This document shows positions 53,876-63,737 of a stretch of 64,000 bases of DNA, piece by piece. The stretch lies in assembly GCF_000238275.3 (NCBI RefSeq), contig NZ_AHCF03000002.1, forward strand, positions 124,001-188,000, given 5' to 3'. Positions within the stretch are counted from its first letter, which is position 1, and each line of letters begins with the position of its first letter. A program made the translations under genes and the position numbers. Source of the DNA: Pseudoalteromonas undina. GTDB lineage: Bacteria > Pseudomonadota > Gammaproteobacteria > Enterobacterales > Alteromonadaceae. Below the pieces are notes generated by a model. It was not told the origin of the DNA and made no database searches. It saw nothing but the letters and a program-made list of their open reading frames with translations.

Positions 53876-55123
53876 ATGCAAGCTACAGAATCCACAGAAC
53901 AGTTAAATGATATCGATTTATTACTCACCGATGCCAATATTGCCACTATGGATAGCAACATTGATGCGCCTTATGGAGCGATAGAAAATGCGGCTTTAGC
54001 AATTAAAAATGGCAAAATAGCATGGTTAGGTAAGCAAACTGAGTTGCCTGACTTTGATGTATTAGCCACTCCGGTAGTAAGTATCAAAGGACAGTGGTTA
54101 ACTCCGGGTTTAGTGGATTGCCATACTCACTTAGTGTTTGCCGGTTCTCGTGCACAGGAGTTTGAGCAGCGTTTACAGGGGGTAAGTTATCAGCAAATTG
54201 CCGCGCAAGGGGGTGGGATTGCAAGTACAGTTAAAGCAACCCGAGAGGCTGACCACGAACAATTATTTGTAGCAGCAAAAGATCGTTTAAATGCACTGCT
54301 AGCTGAAGGTGTCACTACGGTAGAAATTAAGTCAGGGTACGGGCTTGATATAGAAAATGAGAAAAAAATATTAGAAGTCGCTAGGCTTTTAAATCAACAT
54401 CATCCTATTGAAGTCATTAATACCTTTTTAGGCGCGCATGCATTGCCTTTAGAGTTTAAAAATCGCAGTGATGATTATATAAATTTAGTGTGTAATGAAA
54501 TGCTCAACACACTTGTTGAACATGATTTAGTCGATGCGGTTGACGTGTTTTGTGAGGATATTGGCTTTAGTTATGCGCAAACGCAGCGAGTATTTGATGC
54601 GGCTAAAAAGCTGGGGTTAGCAATTAAGTGTCATGCTGAGCAGTTATCCAATCAACAAGGTGCTGCGCTGGTGGCGCAATATAATGGTTTGTCGGCCGAT
54701 CATTTGGAATATCTTGATGAAGCCGGTGTTAAAGCTATGGCAAATGCAGGTACTGTGGCGGTATTACTGCCCGGTGCTTTTTATTTTTTAAAAGAAACGA
54801 AATACCCTCCGATTGAACTGTTAAATAAATACAAGGTTCCCATCGCAATTGCCAGTGATTTTAACCCCGGCACATCACCGTTATGTTCTTTGCAATTAAT
54901 GATGAATATGGCTTGTACATTATTTAATTTTACTCCAGAGCAAGCATTAATGGGAGTCACTGCACACGGAGCTCAGGCTCTTGGTTTTACTGATAGAGGC
55001 GTATTAAAAGTAGGTGCTCGCGCTGATATAGCACATTGGCAAATTGAGCATCCAGCACAATTAAGTTATCAGTTTGGAGTAAATAAACTGTTAAATTTAT
55101 GGATATTGGGTAAACTTAGCTAA
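53876..55123 (+). CDS. hutI: Imidazolonepropionase
   Basis: This amidohydrolase opens imidazolone propionate to formiminoglutamate, step three of histidine breakdown. From ATG 53876 the product has 415 residues (family about 405-415). Metal ligands are visible as H-T-H in [20 protein letters not shown], His in LGAHALP, His in CHAEQLS and Asp in [14 protein letters not shown] 53876 has GGAGAG upstream and replaces an in-frame TTG at 53852. It is transcribed away from hutCUH under the shared HutC operator. Confidence 0.95.
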   Translation: MQATESTEQLNDIDLLLTDANIATMDSNIDAPYGAIENAALAIKNGKIAWLGKQTELPDFDVLATPVVSIKGQWLTPGLVDCHTHLVFAGSRAQEFEQRLQGVSYQQIAAQGGGIASTVKATREADHEQLFVAAKDRLNALLAEGVTTVEIKSGYGLDIENEKKILEVARLLNQHHPIEVINTFLGAHALPLEFKNRSDDYINLVCNEMLNTLVEHDLVDAVDVFCEDIGFSYAQTQRVFDAAKKLGLAIKCHAEQLSNQQGAALVAQYNGLSADHLEYLDEAGVKAMANAGTVAVLLPGAFYFLKETKYPPIELLNKYKVPIAIASDFNPGTSPLCSLQLMMNMACTLFNFTPEQALMGVTAHGAQALGFTDRGVLKVGARADIAHWQIEHPAQLSYQFGVNKLLNLWILGKLS

Positions 55124-55147
55124 TTATAAGACTTAACTCTTAAACCC

Positions 55148-56905
55148 ATGTTTTATTTAATGTCAGTGAGTACCTCAGCTATGGATGGAACGTTATTGAG
55201 CTACAGTAATTTAGCTATATTTTTAAGTGGTGCGCTTTTAATGGCAATGGTTGCTGTATTGTTAACCGTTAAAAGTAACGTAATAAGACTCATCCTTTTA
55301 TGCACCGGGCTGATTGGTTTAGCTATGGTTAGTACTGCCATTCCTTGGTTTGTTGTGTTATTGGCTCTGGGGTTTGGTTTTCATTTATATCAAGCGAATT
55401 TACTAAAGCAAAAACTCCCATTACTTGTTAGTGCCTGTGCAACAGGGTTACTTGCTTTATTATTTATTGGTTACCTCTTTTTTACGCTACATTTAGCTTG
55501 GTTACTTATTCCAATTTTACTGCTCAGTAGCAGTAGCTTTTCAATGGATAATGCACCTCAGATTGCTCCACCCTTAAAGCCGCAAACCGACCCTGAGGTG
55601 TATGTTGAAAACTCACCTTTAACTAGCTTCCCTGATAAACAACAGTTACGTCAAAAATATAATGAGCTTATTAATGAAGATTCATTCAGAGCTGCACTTA
55701 TTGTTTTAAGATTGGAGGGCTTTGCGCAGGTTAATCAACACATTGGCCGAGATTTTGGTGATTTACTCTTGTCTCAGTCGGCAAATAGAATAAAAGACTT
55801 ATTAAATAGTGATGAAGTGTTTTATCTTGACGAGCAGGCTAAGTTAGCGCATTTGGGTGGGTTAAACTTTGCATTTATTTGTGATTTACAAAGCCATAAT
55901 CATTTACATCAACAGCTTATAAAGCAAATTATTGGCGCGACTTTAAAGCCATTCAATGTAGCTAATTGTACGATTGAAGTAAAAGTAAGAGCCAGTTATG
56001 TACATTGTGAGCAGCAAAGCAGTAGCTTTGATGAGTTAATCAGTCATGCTTACTTGGCACTTGATAGCCGACCTGATAAACAAATAGTGGCTTATCATCA
56101 GCAGATGACGGTTGAGCACTTAGAGCAGCAAGCGCGATTAACTGAGCTGGCGAATATCAGTTTTGCTGATGAGTTTGAACTGTTTTTTCAACCTGTGATT
56201 CGAAATAGTGATGGCCAAATCGAATTTTTAGAATTGCTATTACGTTGGCAGCATCCAACTCAAGGGACTTTGTCGGCGAGTCGATTTATCAATGATATTA
56301 GAATTGCAGGGCTTGGTTACTCACTCGCTACCTTTGTTATTGAACGTGCTGGAGAGCTTGCCATGGCACTTCGTATGGAAGGAATGTCGGTACCTTTAAG
56401 TGTTAATTTATTTGGTCCGGAAATGCTCAACGAAGAGTTTGTGGATTTTGTTTATGGGGTTATTGGTGAGCATCAACTCAGGCCTGGTGATTTAATTTTA
56501 GAATGTCCGCTACATATTTTTACTAGCTTAGATGATAAAGGCAGAGCCATGATTGCAAGGCTTAATAGTTTAGGTTTAAAAGTGTGTGTTGATGGTTTAG
56601 GTGACAACCCTGTATTACTTTCTAAGTTACCTAGTTTAGCGGTGGAATATATTAAAGTATCGCCTGCATTAACTGCAGACTTTAGTAATCAAAATAATAT
56701 ACGTAGTTTAGTAGGTGGCATGGTTGAAATGCATAACCAGCAACAGACGAAAGTTATTTTTGAAGGTGTTGAAACACTCGATCAACTAAAGTTTGTAAAA
56801 AGTCTAAAAGCCTATGCTTCACAGGGATACTATTTTGGACACCCATTGAGCAGTTTAGGATTAATGAGTTGGTTTAAGCAATGGTTAGAAGCACAAGAAC
56901 TTTAA
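55148..56905 (+). CDS. Membrane protein with degenerate GGDEF and EAL domains
   Basis: The 585-residue protein has about five TM helices in the first 135 residues. A GGDEF-like domain (about 170-320) has the active loop changed to HLGGLNFAF. An EAL-like domain (about 335-580) keeps FQPVI and FEGVETLDQL but reads ELL for EAL, DGLGDN for DDFGxG and ECPL for E-x-T-E. Both enzymes are probably dead, so this is a likely c-di-GMP reader or protein scaffold. E. coli CsrD has the same build (membrane, dead GGDEF, dead EAL) and controls CsrB/C decay; whether this is a counterpart is open. It begins 24 bases after hutI. There is no clear ribosome site; ATG 55160 is another possible start. Confidence 0.82.
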   Translation: MFYLMSVSTSAMDGTLLSYSNLAIFLSGALLMAMVAVLLTVKSNVIRLILLCTGLIGLAMVSTAIPWFVVLLALGFGFHLYQANLLKQKLPLLVSACATGLLALLFIGYLFFTLHLAWLLIPILLLSSSSFSMDNAPQIAPPLKPQTDPEVYVENSPLTSFPDKQQLRQKYNELINEDSFRAALIVLRLEGFAQVNQHIGRDFGDLLLSQSANRIKDLLNSDEVFYLDEQAKLAHLGGLNFAFICDLQSHNHLHQQLIKQIIGATLKPFNVANCTIEVKVRASYVHCEQQSSSFDELISHAYLALDSRPDKQIVAYHQQMTVEHLEQQARLTELANISFADEFELFFQPVIRNSDGQIEFLELLLRWQHPTQGTLSASRFINDIRIAGLGYSLATFVIERAGELAMALRMEGMSVPLSVNLFGPEMLNEEFVDFVYGVIGEHQLRPGDLILECPLHIFTSLDDKGRAMIARLNSLGLKVCVDGLGDNPVLLSKLPSLAVEYIKVSPALTADFSNQNNIRSLVGGMVEMHNQQQTKVIFEGVETLDQLKFVKSLKAYASQGYYFGHPLSSLGLMSWFKQWLEAQEL

Positions 56906-56912
56906 GTGTGTT

Positions 56913-57962
56913 TTAAATGCTTAGTTTTGTTTGTAAATAGGTATTAACTAAAGCACTGATCACTTGGCCACACTGTAATTTACCTGCAGTTATAGAATGA
57001 GAGTGTTGTGAAGGTGCTGCTTCGCATAAGTGTAAATAAGCACTGCGCGGATCATTTGCAGCTAAGTAAACATAATGCTCACCATCGCTGACATCAAAAC
57101 CACAGTAATTAAAGGCACTTGCAGGCATATTGGTTAAGCTATCTAAATCAACTTCTATCCCTAGCGGTGCGTTATCAAACCTTTGGAGTGCATGGGTGGT
57201 TGCTTCTGTTAAGTTTATTTCTCGCTTCACATTAATTGTTTGATAGCTTGTGTAGCTAAAGTTAGCGCTCTGCATAGCATCAAAAATAGGCTGATTGTTT
57301 TTTAGCTCATGTAAGCCAATAACATGGTAATTCTTGAGCAGCTGCTCTTGGTAAGCGTAGCGAAACCCATTACCACTGTGCCTACCTTCACACTCACGAA
57401 AGTCGGCATGAGGATCTAAATTAATCGCGTTAATTGCGCTATGGCTATGTTTGGCAAGCGAGCGAATAATACCCAAACAGTTATTGTGTCCGCCGCCAAT
57501 AATAATAGGTTCAAGGCCCGCTTTAAAAACCATGTCTAAAATTGCTTCAACTCGCTCATCTACTTCAGCGCACAGCTTACGCAATTGGGCTAAGTCGTTT
57601 GGATTATGATTATCAAGCGGTTGGGCTTGTTGCATTAAATCGTCGAGGTTGACTTCGCCAAGCAGTAACACTTTTTGCATAGCGATGGCATTATTGTGAG
57701 GTTGGTTTAAAAACTGTTGTAAAAAAGCAGGCCAAGCATACTGTGCACCGCCTTTTCCTAGGTTGGCTCTCGGTCCAATGTCTTCACATATGCCGAGTAA
57801 GACAAAGCGCATACCAAATTGTACGGCATCAGCAAGCGCTTGTTGGATATTGTCGCGGGCATCGAGTAATGCCATCGACTGCCATGCTTTTAGCTCTCCA
57901 GCACGGTCAGAGCAAATTTCCTTTACCGTGCTTTCGTTATATATTTTAAGCTGAACAGTCAC
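56913..57962 (-). CDS. hutG: Formimidoylglutamase (arginase family)
   Basis: This Mn-dependent ureohydrolase converts formiminoglutamate to glutamate and formamide, the last step of the histidine route. The 349-residue chain has the arginase-family metal motifs: GGGHNNCLG near residue 155, NLDPHADFRE near 181 and EVDLDSL near 273. GPRANLGKGGAQYAWPAFL near the N-terminus marks the substrate pocket. The first metal motif reads GGGHNN where many arginases have GGGHDH or GGGHEM. The start appears to be GTG 57962, one base after the rraA stop, so it is coupled to rraA and not to the other hut genes. No HutC-type palindrome is seen upstream. Confidence 0.85.
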   Translation of the reverse strand: MTVQLKIYNESTVKEICSDRAGELKAWQSMALLDARDNIQQALADAVQFGMRFVLLGICEDIGPRANLGKGGAQYAWPAFLQQFLNQPHNNAIAMQKVLLLGEVNLDDLMQQAQPLDNHNPNDLAQLRKLCAEVDERVEAILDMVFKAGLEPIIIGGGHNNCLGIIRSLAKHSHSAINAINLDPHADFRECEGRHSGNGFRYAYQEQLLKNYHVIGLHELKNNQPIFDAMQSANFSYTSYQTINVKREINLTEATTHALQRFDNAPLGIEVDLDSLTNMPASAFNYCGFDVSDGEHYVYLAANDPRSAYLHLCEAAPSQHSHSITAGKLQCGQVISALVNTYLQTKLSI

Positions 57963-57963
57963 A

Positions 57964-58461
57964 CTAAAGTTCTATTATTTCTAGCTCTAATTCTTCAGCA
58001 GAAAGTACAATACCTGTACTGTCGGCATAAACAAAGTCATCATCAAAAAATGATACGCCAGCAAAATTAACCCCTATACCGCTTTCGCCCGCGCCTTCAC
58101 TGTCTGCTGCAACAGGAATTGATGCAATAGCTTGGATCCCTAAATCAAGTTCTTCAAGCTCATCAACGTGACGTAATGCACCATATACGATAATGCCTTG
58201 CCAATTGTTTTCTAGTGCCAGCTCAGCCAGCTCAATGTCGATTAATGCTCTGCGAGTTGAGCCGCCGCCATCAATAAGTAAAATCTGATCAGTACCATCT
58301 TGAGAAAGTAATTGGCGGATCAGTTCATTGTTTTCAAAACATTTTACCGTTTTAATGCGGCCACCAAAACTGTGTCGACCACCAAAGTTGATGAACATAG
58401 GTTCAAGCACGTCAACCACATCAGCAAAGTGGTCACATAAATCAGAAGTGCTGTAATCCAT
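57964..58461 (-). CDS. rraA: Regulator of ribonuclease E activity RraA
   Basis: This trimeric protein binds the C-terminal scaffold of RNase E and the helicase RhlB and slows mRNA decay. The 165 residues are near E. coli RraA (161). Recognised blocks are [54 protein letters not shown] and [16 protein letters not shown] lies upstream of the ATG. In E. coli rraA follows menA; here it leads an unusual pair with hutG. The fold is shared with aldolases of the HMG/CHA family, but the sequence is clearly the RraA type. Confidence 0.93.
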   Translation of the reverse strand: MDYSTSDLCDHFADVVDVLEPMFINFGGRHSFGGRIKTVKCFENNELIRQLLSQDGTDQILLIDGGGSTRRALIDIELAELALENNWQGIIVYGALRHVDELEELDLGIQAIASIPVAADSEGAGESGIGVNFAGVSFFDDDFVYADSTGIVLSAEELELEIIEL

Positions 58462-58860
58462 TATTTTATCCTCAAAAGATACATAAGTTAGTAACTCAGT
58501 ATACCCTCCTTATAGGCAATAACAACGACTTAATCGCAGTAAATTTAGCCATAATTAGAACTAAATCAACTATAAGAATAATAATTCTTTCATAAACTTG
58601 TCATTTATTCACAACAAGATTACAAACAGGTGTATTGCATCTTTGATGCAGTTGCACTTTTCCTCTTCAGTGGCAAGAGTTGTAAAATTGAGTAATACTG
58701 TGGTTAGGCCAATGGTTTAATATTGTCCATTTGTTTAAAAGGAGTTTGTAAATGGTTAAATTTTACCGGCGACCCCTTTTATTTTGTTCAAACTTAATGA
58801 TTTAAATAAAATGAAGCATCACGTTATACTGCGCTGGCAAATTTAATATAGGTATTTACA
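58462..58860. other. rraA-chemoreceptor intergenic region
   Basis: These 399 bases hold the divergent promoters and no gene that I can find. A small hairpin TGCATC-TTT-GATGCA lies near 58636-58650. TATACT at 58825-58830 is the likely -10 of the chemoreceptor gene, but no good -35 or sigma-28 (TAAA-N15-GCCGATAA) match is seen. Confidence 0.5.
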
Positions 58861-60741
58861 ATGAATTTTTTACAAAATCTGACGATAAAACGCCGTTTGC
58901 AACTAAATGCCCTAGTTGTTGGCTTAGCAATGATTGTCATGCTATGCATTATCATTTATGAAGCACGTGTAATGCTTAAATTAAATGAAACAATTCAATA
59001 CGCCGAAGAGCTTGATGTGCATGAGCTTTCGATGCGTAAATATGAAAAAGATTTTTTATTTTATAAAGATGAAAATAGCTTAGATTTATTCACCAATGAA
59101 TATAAACAGCTTCAGCTAAAACTGGGGAAACTATCTGTTTTATCAAACGATTTAGATATTGCCATTGCTCAGGTTAACCAATTTGAGGCGCTTGCAAAGC
59201 AGTATTATGATGACTTTCAAGTTGTTGTTAATTTACAGCGAAAGATAGGTTTACACCCTAAAGATGCACTCTATGGCGAATTGCGTGAGTCAGTACACAA
59301 CATTGAAACACTGCTGAACCAGCAAAATAATTATAAATTACTTACTACTATGCTGCAGCTACGCCGTGCTGAAAAAGACTTTATGTTACGTTTAGATACC
59401 AAATATTTAGACCGATTTAATAAATTGGGTGATGAGTTAAAACAACAAATAAATACCGCAGAAATACCTAGTAATATACGCAATCAATTAACCTCATTAA
59501 TGACTAATTACCAAGGCAAATTTACCGCACTAGTCGATGCACAAGTCGCCTTAGGGGTTGATTTAGATTCGGGTGCTCTTGGGAAAATGAGAGTTAGTGT
59601 TAAGAAAAGTGATGATGTGGTTACTGCCATTACTACGGCCACTAAAAAGCAAGTGAGTGAGACAGCTCAGCAGGCGCAATTATTAGCAATAGCCATATTT
59701 ATAGCTGCCAGTATTATTGTTATGGTCCTTGTGTATTTAACTAGCCGCTCAATAATTCAGCCTATTGAGAAAGTTTATCAAACTATTGACAAGATAAGAC
59801 GAAACAATGATTTAAGCTTATTCATAGAGCACAAAGGAGAAGATGAAGTCACTAGGATGACCATAGATTTTAATAGCTTGATTAGCGACTTTAAAGATCT
59901 TATCTATGAAGTAAATACTGCTCTGACAACGCTTAATATAGCAACGGGTAACTTATCTGAAACAACCTCAGCAACTAGTTCTGGCATGCAAGAGCAATTG
60001 CATGAAGCGGACATGGTGGCAACGGCAGCCACAGAAATGCAAGCAACGATTCAAGATATTTCACATAATACAGAAGCTGCAGCTAAAAAAGCTGAATCAA
60101 CCAATGTAAGTGCTCAACAAGGTCAAGTTGAAGTAGAGTCAACCATTAAACATATTAATGCTTTGTCTGATTCGCTTGGTAAGGCCTCTAGCGTGGTGTC
60201 ACAGCTAGAAAAAGATGGTGAAACCATTGGCTCTGTACTTGATGTAATTCGTGCCATTGCAGAACAAACTAATTTACTGGCTCTAAATGCGGCTATTGAA
60301 GCAGCAAGAGCGGGTGAGCAAGGTCGTGGTTTTGCGGTTGTTGCAGATGAGGTGCGCTCACTTGCACAACGCACGCAAGAGTCAACTAGCGAAATTGAAG
60401 GTATTATTAACACCTTACAACAGCGTACCCAAGAGGTAGTGAGTATTATGCATCAGTGTCGTACTCAGGGTGGTGAGAGTGCAACACAAGCAACAAAAGC
60501 GGGTGAATTGCTAGGAGCAATCACTGTTGATGTGCAAACGATTATGGAAATGAGTACACATATAGCCACTGCTATTGATGAACAGAGTCAGGTAGCATCA
60601 GAGGTTAATAAAAATGTAGTCCGTATTCGAGATATTGCTGAAGGAGCTGCCGCTCACTCACAAACTAATGCGCAAACCAGTGAAGAGGTATCTGAGCAAT
60701 CAAGGGTGCTTCATCAAGCAATCTCAAAATATAAAGTATAA
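58861..60741 (+). CDS. Methyl-accepting chemotaxis protein with helical bimodular (HBM) sensor
   Basis: This is a 626-residue chemoreceptor. TM1 is at about residues 16-38, followed by a long all-helical periplasmic region (about 39-275). Its twin motifs [13 protein letters not shown] and [20 protein letters not shown] mark the HBM-type double four-helix sensor. TM2 is at about 278-300, then HAMP ([15 protein letters not shown]). The C-terminal signalling hairpin has the tip [24 protein letters not shown]. No NWETF-type pentapeptide for CheR is present at the end. HBM sensors in Pseudomonas bind organic acids such as malate or succinate; the ligand here is unknown. It is monocistronic. Confidence 0.93.
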   Translation: MNFLQNLTIKRRLQLNALVVGLAMIVMLCIIIYEARVMLKLNETIQYAEELDVHELSMRKYEKDFLFYKDENSLDLFTNEYKQLQLKLGKLSVLSNDLDIAIAQVNQFEALAKQYYDDFQVVVNLQRKIGLHPKDALYGELRESVHNIETLLNQQNNYKLLTTMLQLRRAEKDFMLRLDTKYLDRFNKLGDELKQQINTAEIPSNIRNQLTSLMTNYQGKFTALVDAQVALGVDLDSGALGKMRVSVKKSDDVVTAITTATKKQVSETAQQAQLLAIAIFIAASIIVMVLVYLTSRSIIQPIEKVYQTIDKIRRNNDLSLFIEHKGEDEVTRMTIDFNSLISDFKDLIYEVNTALTTLNIATGNLSETTSATSSGMQEQLHEADMVATAATEMQATIQDISHNTEAAAKKAESTNVSAQQGQVEVESTIKHINALSDSLGKASSVVSQLEKDGETIGSVLDVIRAIAEQTNLLALNAAIEAARAGEQGRGFAVVADEVRSLAQRTQESTSEIEGIINTLQQRTQEVVSIMHQCRTQGGESATQATKAGELLGAITVDVQTIMEMSTHIATAIDEQSQVASEVNKNVVRIRDIAEGAAAHSQTNAQTSEEVSEQSRVLHQAISKYKV

Positions 60742-60750
60742 CTTTCCATA

Positions 60751-60780
60751 GAAAAAAGTGGCTTAATTGCCGCTTTTTTC
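60751..60780 (+). terminator. Intrinsic terminator after the chemoreceptor gene
   Basis: The stem GAAAAAAGTGGC / GCCGCTTTTTTC (60751-60762 and 60769-60780, one wobble pair) has loop TTAATT. It begins 9 bases after the stop. Confidence 0.88.
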
Positions 60781-60812
60781 TTACTAACTAAGCAGAAGCA
60801 TCCCCACTGGCG

Positions 60813-61187
60813 CTAAGGTACAAATTTTATTGGTACGCTGTCTTTGTTATCTTCATACTGTTTAACACGTTCTAAATATGTGTCCCACAAGCTCGCTTTC
60901 TCAGCCTGCAGCTTAGCAAAATATTGCCAGCTAAATAGCCCGCTATTATGACCATCGTCAAACTCTAAACGTAATGCGTAATGCCCTACGGGTGTAATGG
61001 TTTTAATAGCCACAGCTTGTTTATTAAGTACCAACTTCATAGGTTCAGAGCCATGGCCTTGAACCTCGGCTGAGGGAGAGTGTACCCGTAAAAACTCCGC
61101 ACTGAAGGTTGTCTCTGAATGATCATCAAAAAACACATCTAAATTTTTACTTACACTATGATAGTGCACTTTAGTTACTTGTTTCAT
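60813..61187 (-). CDS. DUF971 (gamma-butyrobetaine hydroxylase-like N-terminal) protein
   Basis: The 124-residue protein consists of a single DUF971/GBBH-like_N domain (VTKVHYHSVSKNLDVFFDDH, FSAEFLRVHSPSAEVQGHG, VGHYALRLEFDDGHNSGLFSW, LWDTYL). In larger proteins this domain precedes a hydroxylase; alone it is linked by context to Fe-S cluster proteins, without proof. The frame is open to 61238, but that would begin upstream of the hslU terminator at 61203-61226, so the start is taken at ATG 61187 (AGTGAG upstream). It follows hslVU on the same strand, an order common in Pseudomonas-like genomes. Confidence 0.82.
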   Translation of the reverse strand: MKQVTKVHYHSVSKNLDVFFDDHSETTFSAEFLRVHSPSAEVQGHGSEPMKLVLNKQAVAIKTITPVGHYALRLEFDDGHNSGLFSWQYFAKLQAEKASLWDTYLERVKQYEDNKDSVPIKFVP

Positions 61188-61202
61188 CGTCATCTCACTT
61201 AC

Positions 61203-61226
61203 AAAAAAACCTCCATGCTGGAGGCT
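61203..61226 (-). terminator. Intrinsic terminator of hslVU
   Basis: Read on the minus strand, the stem is CCTCCA / TGGAGG (61219-61224 and 61210-61215) with a 3-base loop. Seven T follow (61203-61209). It lies 25 bases beyond the hslU stop and just before the DUF971 gene. Confidence 0.85.
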
Positions 61227-61248
61227 TTTAGTATACATTAAACGGCTG

Positions 61249-62577
61249 TTAAAGAATAAAGCGGCTTAAGTCTTCATCTTCAACCAGCGCACCTAGGTGC
61301 TTTTCAACATAGGCAGCGTCAATAACTAAACTTGAACCCGCTTTTTCAGAAGCATCATATGAAATTTCTTCCATTAATCTTTCCATAACAGTATGCAGAC
61401 GGCGAGCACCGATGTTTTCGGTTTTCTCATTAACCTGCCACGCGGCTTTAGCAATTCGCTCAATTGCATCGTCGCTAAATTCAACAGCGACTTGCTCTGT
61501 TTTGAGTAGCTCGCGTTGTTGTTCAGTAAGTGATGCGTGTGGCTCAGTTAAAATGCGCTTAAAGTCATCGGCTGTGAGTGCTTCAAGTTCAACACGAATA
61601 GGTAAACGGCCTTGTAACTCCGGGATCATGTCTGATGGCTTAGACATTTGGAATGCACCTGAGGCAATAAATAGCATGTGGTCAGTTTTAACCATGCCAT
61701 GCTTAGTATTAACCGTAGAGCCTTCAATAAGCGGTAATAAATCACGTTGTACACCTTCACGGCTTACATCTGGGCCTGAGGCTTCACCACGCTTACAGAT
61801 TTTGTCTATTTCATCAATAAACACAATGCCATTTTGCTCTACCGCAAAAATTGCTTGCTCTTTCAATTCTTCAGGGTTAACTAATTTACCGGCTTCTTCT
61901 TCGGTAAGTAATTTAAACGCTTCTTTAATTTTAAGCTTACGTTTAGTGCGTTTATCACCACCCATATTTTGAAACATACCCTGTAGCTGGTTGGTCATTT
62001 CTTCCATGCCAGGAGGAGCCATAATTTCAACATTCGGCTGGGCTTGCGCTAAGTCAATATCAATTTCTTTGTCATCTAACTGGCCTTCACGTAATTTTTT
62101 ACGAAACGATTGGCGTGTTGATGAGTTTTCATCGCGCTGAACTTCACCGTATTGATCTTTCACTGGAGGCAGTAATACATCTAAAATACGCTCTTCTGCA
62201 GCTTCTTCTGCACGGTGTTTAAACTTTTTAGTTTGTTGCTCACGAGTCATTTTAATTGAAACATCAACTAAATCACGGATGATAGTTTCAACTTCTTTAC
62301 CTACATAACCGACTTCTGTAAATTTAGTGGCTTCAACTTTGATAAAAGGGGCATTAGCAAGTTTTGCTAAACGACGCGCAATTTCTGTTTTACCTACACC
62401 AGTTGGGCCAATCATTAAAATATTCTTTGGCGTTACTTCTGTGCGTAAGTCTTCGTTTAACTGCATACGGCGCCAGCGATTACGAAGGGCAATAGCAACC
62501 GCTTTTTTTGCTTTTGCTTGACCAATAATATGTTGGTCTAGCTCATGAACAATTTCTCTTGGGGTCATATCAGACAT
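61249..62577 (-). CDS. hslU: ATP-dependent protease ATPase subunit HslU
   Basis: This AAA+ unfoldase caps the HslV peptidase. The 442 residues match E. coli HslU (443). Walker A is in [18 protein letters not shown] near residues 53-70, the pore loop GYVGKEVE near 89-96, Walker [12 protein letters not shown] near 250-260, and sensor 2 in [13 protein letters not shown] near 390. The extended C-terminus ends [10 protein letters not shown], and the last residues insert into HslV as in E. coli. It follows hslV by 12 bases and shares its heat-shock promoter. Confidence 0.96.
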   Translation of the reverse strand: MSDMTPREIVHELDQHIIGQAKAKKAVAIALRNRWRRMQLNEDLRTEVTPKNILMIGPTGVGKTEIARRLAKLANAPFIKVEATKFTEVGYVGKEVETIIRDLVDVSIKMTREQQTKKFKHRAEEAAEERILDVLLPPVKDQYGEVQRDENSSTRQSFRKKLREGQLDDKEIDIDLAQAQPNVEIMAPPGMEEMTNQLQGMFQNMGGDKRTKRKLKIKEAFKLLTEEEAGKLVNPEELKEQAIFAVEQNGIVFIDEIDKICKRGEASGPDVSREGVQRDLLPLIEGSTVNTKHGMVKTDHMLFIASGAFQMSKPSDMIPELQGRLPIRVELEALTADDFKRILTEPHASLTEQQRELLKTEQVAVEFSDDAIERIAKAAWQVNEKTENIGARRLHTVMERLMEEISYDASEKAGSSLVIDAAYVEKHLGALVEDEDLSRFIL

Positions 62578-62589
62578 GGCGAGTTCCTA

Positions 62590-63108
62590 TTACAATTCTT
62601 CGATAGTTTGGAAGTTATTCGTAAATACACAGATGTTGCCAGCAATTGTTAGGCTTTTCTCTACAATTTCATGGGCACTTAAGTCGGTATTTTCTAATAA
62701 GGCGGTTGCAGCAGATTGTGCAAAGTTTCCGCCGCTGCCAATTGCGATCAGGTCGTTTTCAGGTTGTACGACGTCACCATTACCAGTGATGATCAATGAG
62801 GCAGTTTCATCAGCAACAGCTAGCAGGGCTTCAAGTTTGCGTAAGGCACGATCGCTACGCCAATCTTTAGCCATTTCTACAGCCGCTTTAGTTAGATTGC
62901 CTTGGTGCATTTCTAATTTGCTTTCAAAACGTTCGAAAAGGGTGAAGGCATCAGCAGTACCGCCAGCAAAACCAGCGATTACTTTGCCATTATAAAGACG
63001 TCGAACTTTTCGGGCATTGCCCTTCATTACAGTATTACCAAGAGAGACTTGGCCGTCACCACCAATAACAACTTTGTCATCACGGCGTACACTTACGATT
63101 GTAGTCAT
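62590..63108 (-). CDS. hslV: ATP-dependent protease peptidase subunit HslV
   Basis: This N-terminal-threonine peptidase is homologous to proteasome beta subunits and forms a double hexamer. From ATG 63108 the product has 172 residues (E. coli 176). It begins MTTIVSVRR, so the active Thr is exposed once Met is removed. [41 protein letters not shown] and [21 protein letters not shown] are conserved. GAGGAA upstream fits this start, and five extra codons to 63123 are rejected. A sigma-32-type promoter and a strong leader hairpin lie upstream. Confidence 0.96.
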   Translation of the reverse strand: MTTIVSVRRDDKVVIGGDGQVSLGNTVMKGNARKVRRLYNGKVIAGFAGGTADAFTLFERFESKLEMHQGNLTKAAVEMAKDWRSDRALRKLEALLAVADETASLIITGNGDVVQPENDLIAIGSGGNFAQSAATALLENTDLSAHEIVEKSLTIAGNICVFTNNFQTIEEL

Positions 63109-63123
63109 GTTATTCCTCATCAT

Positions 63124-63145
63124 CGCGCTGCAAGGGGGCAGCGCG
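63124..63145 (-). other. GC-rich hairpin in the hslVU leader
   Basis: An 8-bp perfect stem CGCGCTGC / GCAGCGCG (63138-63145 and 63124-63131 on the minus strand) closes a six-base loop. It lies just after the predicted transcript start and 15 bases before the hslV ATG. From memory, a stem-loop in the E. coli hslVU 5' leader stabilises the mRNA; this looks like its counterpart. Confidence 0.7.
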
Positions 63146-63167
63146 TAAAAAACGATTATGAAGAGGT

Positions 63168-63194
63168 TATATGGGTGAATGGTTTAAATTCAAG
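63168..63194 (-). promoter_or_regulatory. Sigma-32 (heat-shock) type promoter of hslVU
   Basis: On the minus strand CTTGAA (63194-63189), 13 bases, CCCATATA (63175-63168) fits the sigma-32 consensus CTTGAAA-N11-16-CCCCATNT. The -35 box overlaps the ftsN stop codon, so the heat-shock unit starts exactly where the cell-division gene ends. Confidence 0.75.
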
Positions 63195-63717
63195 TCCAGC
63201 CCCAAATTCCGCAGCCAACGATATTAATTCGTTTTAGTTTGTTCTTATCACTTTCTGCTTGGCGCTTGGTTTCATAAGGCCCTAAACGCACCTTATACCA
63301 AATACCATTAGTACCTGTGGTTTTTTTGATCTCTGAAATTAGCCCTGCAAAGGCTATTTTAGCCTTTAAGGTTTCAGCTTGTTGATGCGTTTTAAATGAA
63401 CCACACTGCATAACATACGGGCCTTTTTGTTCAAGCTCTTTCACTTCAACTTGAATTTCATGCTCTTTAATTTCTTTAATAAATTTAGGTGGCCGCGGTT
63501 TAGCTATTTCTACTTGTTTTTCGGCTGTTGGGTTTGCCTGTTTTTCAACAAGATCAGGATCGGCATTATTTTTAACAAACCAGAGTCCATATGCGAAACC
63601 ACCCACAAGTACTAGTGCAATGAAAGTTAATAACAGCGGAAAAGGTTTTTTAGCCGGTTCTTGTTTGGTGTTTTTTCTATTTTTTGGTTTTTTATTAATA
63701 TAATCGTGCTGTGCCAT
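63190..63717 (-). CDS. ftsN: Cell division protein FtsN (SPOR domain)
   Basis: The 175-residue bitopic membrane protein has a short basic cytoplasmic N-terminus (KKPKNRKNTKQEPAKKPF), one TM helix at about residues 27-46, a linker rich in K, E and P, and a C-terminal SPOR domain (about 97-173). Motifs are GPYVMQCGSFKTHQQAETLKA and IWYKVRLGPYETKRQAE. SPOR domains bind denuded septal peptidoglycan, and FtsN triggers constriction. It is shorter than E. coli FtsN (319), mainly in the linker. The context priA-ftsN-hslV-hslU matches E. coli except that cytR is missing. Confidence 0.88.
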   Translation of the reverse strand: MAQHDYINKKPKNRKNTKQEPAKKPFPLLLTFIALVLVGGFAYGLWFVKNNADPDLVEKQANPTAEKQVEIAKPRPPKFIKEIKEHEIQVEVKELEQKGPYVMQCGSFKTHQQAETLKAKIAFAGLISEIKKTTGTNGIWYKVRLGPYETKRQAESDKNKLKRINIVGCGIWGWT

Positions 63718-63737
63718 GGTGTTATGTGTGGCCTTAC

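Noticed and set aside
58800..58860. A sigma-28 flagellar promoter for the chemoreceptor gene
   Set aside because: No TAAA-N15-GCCGATAA-like sequence is present. A TATACT -10 box is the only visible signal.
61188..61238. Longer N-terminus for the DUF971 gene
   Set aside because: It would run through the hslU terminator, and the extra residues are unlike the family.
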